From positions 1-5,799 of the forward strand of contig DSAU01000430.1 in the NCBI GenBank assembly GCA_011046315.1: a stretch of 5,799 nt of DNA. Reading direction: 5' to 3'. Position numbers and translations under genes: made by a program. Positions 1 through 5,799 of this stretch are shown one piece after another. Below the pieces are notes generated by a model that was given only the letters and a program-made list of their open reading frames with translations, searched no databases and was not told the DNA's origin. This DNA is from a bacterium (GTDB lineage: Bacteria; Zhuqueibacterota; Zhuqueibacteria; Thermofontimicrobiales; Thermofontimicrobiaceae). Position 1 is the first letter of the stretch, and each line of letters opens with the position of its first letter.

Positions 1-19
1 CAAGATGTTTTAGTCATTG

Positions 20-73
20 AAATTTGGTAATTGAAATTTATTTGGAATTTGTCCATTTGGAACTTGGAATTTG
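20..73. repeat. AT-rich degenerate direct repeats (TTGGAATTTG-like)
   Basis: This non-coding stretch is built from variants of one short word. TTGGAATTTG occurs exactly at 42-51 and 64-73, 22 bases apart. Looser variants include AATTTGGTAATTG at 21-33 and ATTTGGAACTTG at 55-66. It runs directly into the 22-bp repeat core at 71-92. No open frame of useful length crosses it. Low-complexity spacers of this kind are familiar between genes in FCB-type metagenome genomes, but that is recollection and was not searched. The function is unknown. Confidence 0.6.
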
Positions 74-92
74 CAGCTTGCTGCGCTATGAA
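71..92 (+). repeat. 22-bp repeat core, left copy
   Basis: This 22-bp sequence, with core GCAGCTTGCTGCGCTATGAA at 73-92, is found again as an exact reverse complement at 2626-2647. The two copies bracket the C25 protease gene. GCAG-CTTG-CTGC at 73-84 can fold into a 4-bp stem closed by a G-C pair around a CUUG loop. Past base 92 the copies continue almost alike (GAATTC here, GAAATTC in the other read in the same sense). Each copy has an AT-rich array on the same side of the core, but the arrays differ in sequence. It looks like a dispersed intergenic repeat. No transposase or target-site duplication was seen. Confidence 0.75.
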
Positions 93-95
93 TTC

Positions 96-126
96 TTGTA
101 CAGTCACCTCTATTGTCCGATATAGA
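96..126 (+). promoter_or_regulatory. possible promoter of the C25 protease gene
   Basis: TTGTAC at 96-101 and TATAGA at 121-126 resemble sigma-70 -35 and -10 hexamers. The 19-base spacer is longer than the usual 17. The -10-like box sits inside a dyad, CTCTAT (108-113) and ATAGAG (122-127), which could be an operator or chance. A start just downstream would leave a leader of about 35-45 bases before the ATG at 173. The lineage's true promoter consensus is unknown, so this is only a weak candidate. Confidence 0.22.
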
Positions 127-172
127 GTTTTGAGGCAGCACATCAAAAGGTCAGCATGAGGGAATTCAACAG

Positions 173-2581
173 ATGAGAACCAAAACGACAGCATTGATTT
201 TTATTATTTTCAGTATTTTCTTTCTTGCCCCGATGCTTTTGAACGGCGATACGATTAAACAGACCTATCGCTTATCAAAACCACAGATTCGACAAATGCC
301 GGATGGCAGGGAATTGGTTTATTTTTCAAATAGCTACCAACTGGGGATGGTAGGCAGTCCCACATTTCCGGTGCAAAAAATTGCCCTGCTGATCCCACCC
401 GGACATATTGCCACCGGCATCAGCATTAACCTGTTAAACCCTGAAAGCTTAAACCGAAAAATTAATCTTTCACCGAAACAACCCCCAAAACATTCCGGAA
501 AGAATCTAACCACCTATGTAATTAATCAGCAAATTTACCACAGTAAGCAAACGCTAACAGGCCCCGAAGTTGTGGTCAACACCCACTATTTGTTCGGCCA
601 TGCTGTGGCGCTGGCAGCGTTCTGTCCGGTGGAGTATGAGCCAGCATCGCAGACATTAACTTATTACACCGAAATCGAAGTAACTATTACCACCGAGCTC
701 AATTTTCAATCGGTGACAGCGCTCAACAACTATCGTTATGATGAAGAAATTCGCCAACGACTTTCTCGCCTGGCTGATAATTTCAACGATATGATCACTG
801 AATATCCCCAACAGATCACTGAACCCGAATATGAATATTTGATTATCACTATCGAAGATTTTGTTGACGCTTACCGACCGCTATTGTCATTTCATAATAC
901 ACGGGGAATTAAGACCGGAATCGTGTCAGTCGAAGAAATCTACCAGAAAATGACCGGCATGGATGAGCCTGAAAAAATTCGAAACTACATTATTCAGGAA
1001 ATGCAACAAAACGGAATTCGCTATGTACTGTTGGCTGGTGATGCCGACGCTCATCCTTCAGGTCAAATGCAGGTACCCATACGCTATCTGTATGCGGAGG
1101 TGATAACCGGCGGCAACACCATGGTTCAACAAATCCCATCAGATTTATATTATGCCGCATTGGATGGCTCGTGGAACAATAACAATAATGACAAATGGGG
1201 CGAACCCGGTGAGGACGATCTTCTGCCCGAGCTTCATGTCGCCAGGATCGCAGCCGACAATAGCAATGAAATTTCCGCCCTGCTGAATAAAATATTTATC
1301 CATCAAGACCAACCGGTGCACCAGGACGCGGTAAAAAATCTGATGGCAGGACAATACCTGTATCCGGATCCGGTTTCATTCGGTGGAGATTATCTCGATC
1401 TGCTAATTGGCTATCAAACTGAAAACGGTTACCCAACCCAGGGATTAACATCAGATTTAACAATTACATTCCTCTATGACCGGGATCTTCATCCGGGACA
1501 TTGGAACAAATCAGATCTAATACCATTGATCAATCAAGGGCAAAATTTTATTCACCATCTTGGACATTCCAGCAGCCGTTCTAATATGGGGTTATCGCTT
1601 GATGACATTTCTGAACAAAATTTTCAGCAGATAAATGGTATAGCTCGCCTAAATCCGGTGATCTATTCTCAGGGATGTGATGCTGCCAAAATTGATATCG
1701 TCCATTCTGACGGATCAGATTGTATTGCCGAAGAGATATTGTCGTTACAAAACTTCGCCGTCGCCTTCATCGGAAATACCCGCTACGGCTGGTTCAATGA
1801 AGGCCAAACAGAAGGTCCCAGCCTGCACTTGCATCGTGAATTTATCAATGCGCTTTACGGCAGCAACATCTCCACCATAGCAGCGGCGCATACCGAATCC
1901 AGGATTCAAAGCGCACCTTTTATTACAGCTCCGGACCAATGGGAACCCGGCGCGCTGCGCTGGTGTTTTTATGGAATTAATGTTCTTGGTGACGCCGCTC
2001 TGTCGCTTTGGACTCACGAAATTAAAATCTTTGAAAATGTCGTTCATCCTGAAACAGCAGCCGGATCAGTTCAAATTCTTACCCAGGTCCCCGGCGCCCG
2101 GGTAGCAATATCAACAAACAGCGATCTGATCACTGTCGCGACATGCGATAGTAACGGCAGTGCGCATTTTTCGCTGGACGATTCTTTTGCCAATACAATC
2201 TTAACGCTGATAATTACTGCACCCAACTACCAACCATTTATTAAAAATATCAACTTATCTCCTCTTCCATCCTCGGTGATGCAGCCTTTGACTGACTGCA
2301 AGCCTGCTTTTGAATTAAAAACCGCCTACCCCAACCCTTTCAACCCAGCCGCGACCATTGAATTTTCAATAAGCCAGTGGTCTCAGGTGAGGTTGCAGAT
2401 ATTTAACATACTTGGGCAACGCGTGAGAACCTTATTAAATAAAGAGCTAACTTCAGGAGTACACAAAACAATCTGGGACGGTCGGGATGATCGCGGCGAA
2501 CAATTAACTAATGGCGTTTATCTGATTCAACTTTCAACCAATGAAGGAACACTTATTAAATCGTGTACCCTTATGAAATAA
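173..2581 (+). CDS. secreted gingipain-like cysteine protease (peptidase family C25) with C-terminal sorting domain
   Basis: An 802-residue endopeptidase likely exported and then released or surface-bound. Residues 1-25 form a signal peptide (basic start, long Ile/Phe/Leu core, LLNG end). About 26-190 fits the C25 propeptide region. The catalytic domain starts near Y220 (EYEYLIIT) and contains AGD at 288-290, an acidic/Asn-rich loop DLYYAALDGSW at 324-334 that could bind calcium, and NTRYGW at 535-540. The likely catalytic dyad is H465 (HLGHSSS) and C502 (SQGCDAAK). The 37-residue spacing is near that of gingipains (about 33). RWCFYGINVLGD at 596-607 closes the domain. An Ig-like region follows at about 615-700 (DSNG at 659-662). 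The C-terminal 85 residues are a FlgD-like/type IX sorting domain with YPNPFNP at 719-725, WDGRDDRG at 768-775 and NGVY at 780-783. The ATG at 173 is preceded by GAGGGA at 158-163, a good ribosome site. The family call is secure. Cleavage specificity is not readable, and type IX export is inferred from the tail alone. Confidence 0.9.
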   Translation: MRTKTTALIFIIFSIFFLAPMLLNGDTIKQTYRLSKPQIRQMPDGRELVYFSNSYQLGMVGSPTFPVQKIALLIPPGHIATGISINLLNPESLNRKINLSPKQPPKHSGKNLTTYVINQQIYHSKQTLTGPEVVVNTHYLFGHAVALAAFCPVEYEPASQTLTYYTEIEVTITTELNFQSVTALNNYRYDEEIRQRLSRLADNFNDMITEYPQQITEPEYEYLIITIEDFVDAYRPLLSFHNTRGIKTGIVSVEEIYQKMTGMDEPEKIRNYIIQEMQQNGIRYVLLAGDADAHPSGQMQVPIRYLYAEVITGGNTMVQQIPSDLYYAALDGSWNNNNNDKWGEPGEDDLLPELHVARIAADNSNEISALLNKIFIHQDQPVHQDAVKNLMAGQYLYPDPVSFGGDYLDLLIGYQTENGYPTQGLTSDLTITFLYDRDLHPGHWNKSDLIPLINQGQNFIHHLGHSSSRSNMGLSLDDISEQNFQQINGIARLNPVIYSQGCDAAKIDIVHSDGSDCIAEEILSLQNFAVAFIGNTRYGWFNEGQTEGPSLHLHREFINALYGSNISTIAAAHTESRIQSAPFITAPDQWEPGALRWCFYGINVLGDAALSLWTHEIKIFENVVHPETAAGSVQILTQVPGARVAISTNSDLITVATCDSNGSAHFSLDDSFANTILTLIITAPNYQPFIKNINLSPLPSSVMQPLTDCKPAFELKTAYPNPFNPAATIEFSISQWSQVRLQIFNILGQRVRTLLNKELTSGVHKTIWDGRDDRGEQLTNGVYLIQLSTNEGTLIKSCTLMK

Positions 2582-2625
2582 GTAAATGATCCTGAAATCA
2601 GTGGACGTCATTCTCACGATCGAAT

Positions 2626-2647
2626 TTCATAGCGCAGCAAGCTGCAA
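2626..2647 (-). repeat. 22-bp repeat core, right copy (inverted)
   Basis: This is an exact reverse complement of bases 71-92 and begins 45 bases after the protease stop codon. Read on the minus strand it has the same hairpin potential (GCAG-CTTG-CTGC) and the same order, with an AT-rich array before the core. The hairpin is not followed by a T-run on the plus strand, so it is not a convincing intrinsic terminator for the protease gene. It could still stabilise the mRNA 3' end, as REP-type hairpins do; that is inference. Confidence 0.75.
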
Positions 2648-2673
2648 TTAAAAATGTAAAATTAAAAATGAAA
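2646..2673. repeat. 14-bp AT-rich tandem repeat
   Basis: AATTAAAAATG occurs at 2646-2656 and again at 2660-2670, giving two 14-base units that differ only at the second-last of the 14 bases or nearby (TAA versus AAA after the shared 11-mer). A third decayed unit (GAATAAAAAG) follows. The array abuts the right copy of the 22-bp core, in the position that the TTGGAATTTG array holds at the left copy. The rest of the spacer to 2780 is A-rich and holds no open frame or clear promoter. Confidence 0.6.
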
Positions 2674-2794
2674 GAATAAAAAGCTATTTCAAAAAAATGC
2701 AAGATTAGCCTGCTAATAGAATAAATTACTGAACATAATGAATACATTGAAAACAAAGATAATCAACTGGAAAACAAATTAAGGAAAGGAACTT

Positions 2795-4747
2795 ATGGCG
2801 GATTTTAAACCATTTGTACCTGCGGAAGCAAAACTAAAGGACTTCAATCCGAAAACTATTATTCTGGGGGTCATCCTGGGCGCTGCTTTCGGAAGCGCCA
2901 ACGCTTATCTCGGTTTGCTGGTGGGATTGACGATTAGTACAGCCATCCCGTTAGCCGTGGTCTCGGTTGCAATTTTGCGCCTGCTCTCTCCGCTATTCGG
3001 GAAATCGACAATTCTTGAGTGCAACATTTCCCAAACAACGGGTTCGGCAAGCTCATCATTGGCATCCGGAATCATTTTTACAATTCCGGCGCTATTTATT
3101 TGGACAAAAGAAACCGGCGTGAATGTTGATCCGACGTTCACTCAAATGACTTTGCTGGCGATGTGTGGCGGAGTTACCGGTGTATTATTCATGATCCCGC
3201 TTCGCGGATTTTTAATTGTCAAAGAGCACTATACACTTCCCTATCCCGAGGGAACCGCCAGCGCTGAAGTTTTAATTGCAGCGTCCGAGGTCGGGGCTTC
3301 GGCAAAAAACGTATTTCGGGGATTGGGAATCGGCGCTTTATACAAAGTACTACTCTCGCTGTTTTTTATCTGGCCCAGCAAAGTATTTCTGCACATTCCT
3401 TATGTTAAAAAAGCGGTTATCGGTATGTCAACCACACCAGCGCTGCTCGGTGTGGGATATATTCTCGGCAGAAGGATCGGTTCGATAATGGTGGGCGGCG
3501 GTTTGATTTCCTGGGGGTTGATTATACCGTTTATCGCTTACCGTTTCGGTGAAGCCCTGGTCGCGCCGGATATACTGAGCTACTTAAATTTACCAGAGGG
3601 GACAACCATTGCTCAACTTTCTGCAAAACAGATCTGGGACGCTTATATCAGAATAATTGGCGCCGGCGCCGTGGCTGCTGCCGGCATTATTACCGTCATC
3701 AAATCAATCCCAACAATGATCGATTCGTTGCGAATCGGATTAAAGGAAATCAAATCAAGCGCTGCCAAATTGAATTTGGGAAAGCTGCGCACTGAGCAGG
3801 ATTTGAGCCTTAAATGGGTGATCATGGGAATTTCATTGGTCATATTAGTTATCACTTTAATACCGGGCATTATCGGACACCATACCCATTTTTTAATGCG
3901 CTTTCTCAGCGCAATTTCCATCGCGGTTTTCGCGTTTGCCTTTGTGACCGTATCATCGCGAATTGTCGGATTGATTGGTGTTTCTTCCAATCCCACCTCC
4001 GGCATGGCAATTGTCACCTTGCTCGGCACTGGTTTGATTTTTAAGCTGATTGGCTGGACAGATTTAACCGGTAAAGTGACAGCGCTGACTATCGGCACCA
4101 TAGTTTGCATCTCGGCATCGATTGCCGGAGACATTTCCCAGGATTTGAAAACCGGTTACCTGATCGGCGCCACCCCGCGTAAACAGCAGCTGAGTGAAAT
4201 TATCGGCGCTATTGGGTCGGCGTTCTTTGTGGTTTTAGCGGTATATTATTTGGGAAAAGCTTATGGTTTTGGTTCTGACGCATTGCCGGCGCCGCAAGCG
4301 ACTTTAATGAAAACCGTGCTGGATGGCGTTCTTGGCGGCAATCTTCGCTGGGATTTAGTAGCGGTAGGCGCTGCATTTGCTGTGCTGGTTATTTTATTCA
4401 AAATTCCACCACTGCCGTTTGCCGTTGGCATGTACCTGCCATTATATACCATGACGCCGGTATTTGTCGGCGGGATGATTCGCCATTTTGTAGATAAACG
4501 CTATAAATTATCTCCCGATGAAAAAGGTAAAGATCAGGGGATTCTGCTCGGTTCCGGTTTCATCGCCGGTGAAGGTCTGGCAGGGGTGGTGATCGCAGTT
4601 TTTGCTGTCATTATGTCCAGAGAACCAAAATTTTTCGAACTCATCTATTCACCAGCCTGGCTTGGCGAAATCGTTTCTTTTATTGGATTTGCTGCTTTAG
4701 GTTGGTTTCTCTATTCAATTGCAGTCCGATCGCGACGGCAGACATGA
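2795..4747 (+). CDS. OPT family oligopeptide (or metal-chelate) transporter
   Basis: A 650-residue polytopic inner-membrane protein of the oligopeptide transporter (OPT) family, secondary carriers that import oligopeptides or peptide-like metal chelates. The length matches bacterial members of the family. Hydrophobic segments occupy most of the chain, roughly 15-16 of them, including about 21-64, 117-140, 172-193, 340-390, 403-444, 466-488, 520-560, 580-606 and 624-645. Conserved-looking family stretches are NISQTTGS at 77-84, YPEGTASAEVL at 150-160, SSNPTSGM at 397-404, AGDISQDLKTGYLIGATPRK at 444-463, MYLPLYTMTP at 546-555 and GSGFIAGEGLAG at 586-597. The ATG at 2795 is well supported by AGGAAAGG at 2782-2789. 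The gene lies 213 bases after the secreted protease on the same strand and ends before a strong terminator. Linked use of peptide products is plausible. The actual substrate and the coupling ion are not visible in the sequence. Confidence 0.93.
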   Translation: MADFKPFVPAEAKLKDFNPKTIILGVILGAAFGSANAYLGLLVGLTISTAIPLAVVSVAILRLLSPLFGKSTILECNISQTTGSASSSLASGIIFTIPALFIWTKETGVNVDPTFTQMTLLAMCGGVTGVLFMIPLRGFLIVKEHYTLPYPEGTASAEVLIAASEVGASAKNVFRGLGIGALYKVLLSLFFIWPSKVFLHIPYVKKAVIGMSTTPALLGVGYILGRRIGSIMVGGGLISWGLIIPFIAYRFGEALVAPDILSYLNLPEGTTIAQLSAKQIWDAYIRIIGAGAVAAAGIITVIKSIPTMIDSLRIGLKEIKSSAAKLNLGKLRTEQDLSLKWVIMGISLVILVITLIPGIIGHHTHFLMRFLSAISIAVFAFAFVTVSSRIVGLIGVSSNPTSGMAIVTLLGTGLIFKLIGWTDLTGKVTALTIGTIVCISASIAGDISQDLKTGYLIGATPRKQQLSEIIGAIGSAFFVVLAVYYLGKAYGFGSDALPAPQATLMKTVLDGVLGGNLRWDLVAVGAAFAVLVILFKIPPLPFAVGMYLPLYTMTPVFVGGMIRHFVDKRYKLSPDEKGKDQGILLGSGFIAGEGLAGVVIAVFAVIMSREPKFFELIYSPAWLGEIVSFIGFAALGWFLYSIAVRSRRQT

Positions 4748-4792
4748 TTCCTGTTTGGGGAGATTCACCCAATGTCAGTTTCATTCACAACC

Positions 4793-4829
4793 GAAGCAAC
4801 CTCTCAAATGAGGTTGCTTCTTTATTTTT
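4793..4829 (+). terminator. intrinsic terminator after the OPT transporter gene
   Basis: A perfect 11-bp stem, GAAGCAACCTC (4793-4803) with GAGGTTGCTTC (4810-4820), encloses the 6-base loop TCAAAT and is followed directly by TTTATTTTT (4821-4829). It lies 46 bases past the transporter stop. On the minus strand the same hairpin is followed by GGTTGTG with no T-run, so it should act only on plus-strand transcripts and does not serve the convergent GWxTD gene. Confidence 0.92.
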
Positions 4830-4878
4830 AGTTCTGCTATTCAGGCAAAAAGATTCAAAGGCTCCAATTTGCTCATGC

Positions 4879-5799
4879 TCATCTCAGATAACGGGGCCAC
4901 TCCAGATTGTAGCGCCGGAAAAAATTCCGTATCGCCTGCCTGTCCTCTGCTCCGGGCGCCATATTGCTAATCCCGGTGCGACCTTCAGTTACTTTTAACA
5001 GGTCGAGCCAAAATTCGTTATGGACTTCGCCGGTTTTAGTTGAATGAATTAAATTCAGGTCGCCAAAACCGCCGGTAACACCAAAAATGAAAACCACACC
5101 ACCCTCGATGCCGTCGTAGCTCCAGGCTTGAAATTCTTTAAAATCGGGAACATTTGCATAATATTGAACTTCAGCCGGTTTGCCGTACTTGATCATGATT
5201 CGTCCGCGGTCGGTCTTCCATCCAATCCTGCGGATTTGGCTAAAATTGGCGTTGGCGTAGTGCACCCGCTCGATAAATTCCATGAACGATTCCAGCACTC
5301 TCGTTTCCGGCAACGGGTCATGTTGCTTCCAATAGCGATAAAGATAAAGCTGCTTGGCTGTTTCATTTTCTAATTTTTCGATAATCTTTTTTTCTTTGCT
5401 ATCGACCAAATACTGGGTGGCTCCTAAAAACATGTCCAAATCTTCAGCAGAGAGCAGTGCAACTTCGCTGCTTGCCATTTGTTGTTCAATGGGCATATTT
5501 TCAAAAGCGATTTGGGTTACAGCCGGGTTGTGCACATAGAAATTAGTATTCACCGAAGCGATTTGATTTTCGATTGAATCAACCACTGCCAGATAAAGCT
5601 GATACCTGCCTGAGGGCAATTTACCAATACTGAACATCCCCACTTCGACATCATCCTGCATCCGAATCCGCTTTTTCTTGGTATAGCTCGGGATCGCAAA
5701 TATTGGCAATCCTGATCCATCCAACACCGTTCGTTTGATACTAAAGAACTGTCCTGTAAAATTTTCTTGAAGATTGTAAATTTCGATATAATAATAGAC
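4879..5799 (-). CDS. GWxTD domain-containing protein, 5' end outside the window
   Basis: The C-terminal 306 residues of a minus-strand gene are visible, ending at the TGA at 4881-4879. The frame stays open to the window edge. A GTG at 5727-5725 could be taken as a start, but 24 further codons upstream read as sensible protein (YYYIEIYNL near the edge), so the true start lies beyond 5799. The visible N-terminal part, about residues 1-95, looks like a beta-rich domain (SGRYQLYLAVVD, then NTNFYVHNP). A charged helical stretch follows (about 125-160, SKEKKIIEKLENETAKQLYLYRYWKQHDP). The signature GWKTD lies at visible residues 193-197 (bases 5223-5209), followed by RGRIMIKYGKP and a region rich in aromatics and Gly (AWSYDGIEGGVVFIFG). 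GWxTD proteins occur in FCB bacteria, Acidobacteria and relatives, are usually exported, and have no settled function. It is convergent with the transporter gene across a 131-base gap; no terminator of its own was found. Confidence 0.88.
   Translation of the reverse strand, partial: VYYYIEIYNLQENFTGQFFSIKRTVLDGSGLPIFAIPSYTKKKRIRMQDDVEVGMFSIGKLPSGRYQLYLAVVDSIENQIASVNTNFYVHNPAVTQIAFENMPIEQQMASSEVALLSAEDLDMFLGATQYLVDSKEKKIIEKLENETAKQLYLYRYWKQHDPLPETRVLESFMEFIERVHYANANFSQIRRIGWKTDRGRIMIKYGKPAEVQYYANVPDFKEFQAWSYDGIEGGVVFIFGVTGGFGDLNLIHSTKTGEVHNEFWLDLLKVTEGRTGISNMAPGAEDRQAIRNFFRRYNLEWPRYLR

Noticed and set aside
1745..2047. 100-codon minus-strand open frame inside the protease gene
   Set aside because: It is antisense to the conserved catalytic region and has no domain.
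71..2647. The inverted 22-bp repeats as terminal repeats of an insertion sequence
   Set aside because: The gene between them is a C25 protease, not a transposase. The bases just outside the ends (GGAAT on the left, TTAAA on the right) show no target-site duplication.
2701..2716. Small hairpin ATTAG-CCTG-CTAAT as a terminator after the protease gene
   Set aside because: The stem is only five AT-rich pairs and no T-run follows.
2749..2778. Direct repeat GAAAACAAA (2749-2757, 2770-2778) ahead of the transporter as an operator
   Set aside because: The stretch is A-rich and a nine-base match of this composition is easily chance.
3643..4134. 163-codon open frame on the minus strand inside the transporter gene
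   Set aside because: It lies wholly opposite a strongly conserved OPT coding sequence, has no recognisable domain and is composed as a typical antisense shadow.
4702..4998. 98-codon plus-strand open frame across the convergent gap
   Set aside because: It overlaps both the end of the transporter and the end of the GWxTD gene and runs through the terminator hairpin, so it is very unlikely to be coding.
5725..5727. GTG as the start of the GWxTD gene
   Set aside because: The frame continues without a stop for 24 codons to the window edge, with protein-like sequence, and no ribosome site is evident before the GTG.

Overview
The window reads as chromosomal DNA of a free-living bacterium of the FCB supergroup or a near relative (Calditrichota, KSB1, Ignavibacteria or a similar lineage). 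Three things point there. A secreted C25 protease ends in a YPNPFNP-type, FlgD-like/type IX sorting domain. A protein with the GWxTD signature is present. Base composition is moderate, with AT-rich intergenic spacers of degenerate TTGGAATTTG-like or AATTAAAAATG-like repeats. The lineage is an inference from protein style; no rRNA or other marker is present.

Layout: bases 1-172 are a non-coding leader with an AT-rich repeat block, a 22-bp repeat core and a possible weak promoter. Bases 173-2581 (+) encode an 802-residue gingipain-like (peptidase family C25) secreted protease with signal peptide, propeptide-like region, catalytic domain, Ig-like domain and C-terminal sorting domain. Bases 2582-2794 are a 213-bp spacer holding a perfect, inverted copy of the 22-bp core and a 14-bp tandem repeat. 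Bases 2795-4747 (+) encode a 650-residue OPT-family oligopeptide (or metal-chelate) transporter, followed by a strong intrinsic terminator at 4793-4829. Bases 4879-5799 (-) hold the 3' part of a convergently transcribed GWxTD-domain gene that runs off the right edge of the window.

How they may work together: a secreted protease followed by a peptide-type importer on the same strand suggests degradation of external protein and uptake of the products. The 213-bp repeat-bearing gap means co-transcription is not shown, and the OPT substrate cannot be read from sequence. The GWxTD gene is convergent and probably an independent unit.

I see no clear new system. The most unusual structure is the pair of perfect inverted 22-bp repeats, each with a different AT-rich array on its outer side, bracketing the protease gene. 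No tRNA, rRNA, CRISPR array, transposase or riboswitch was recognised.
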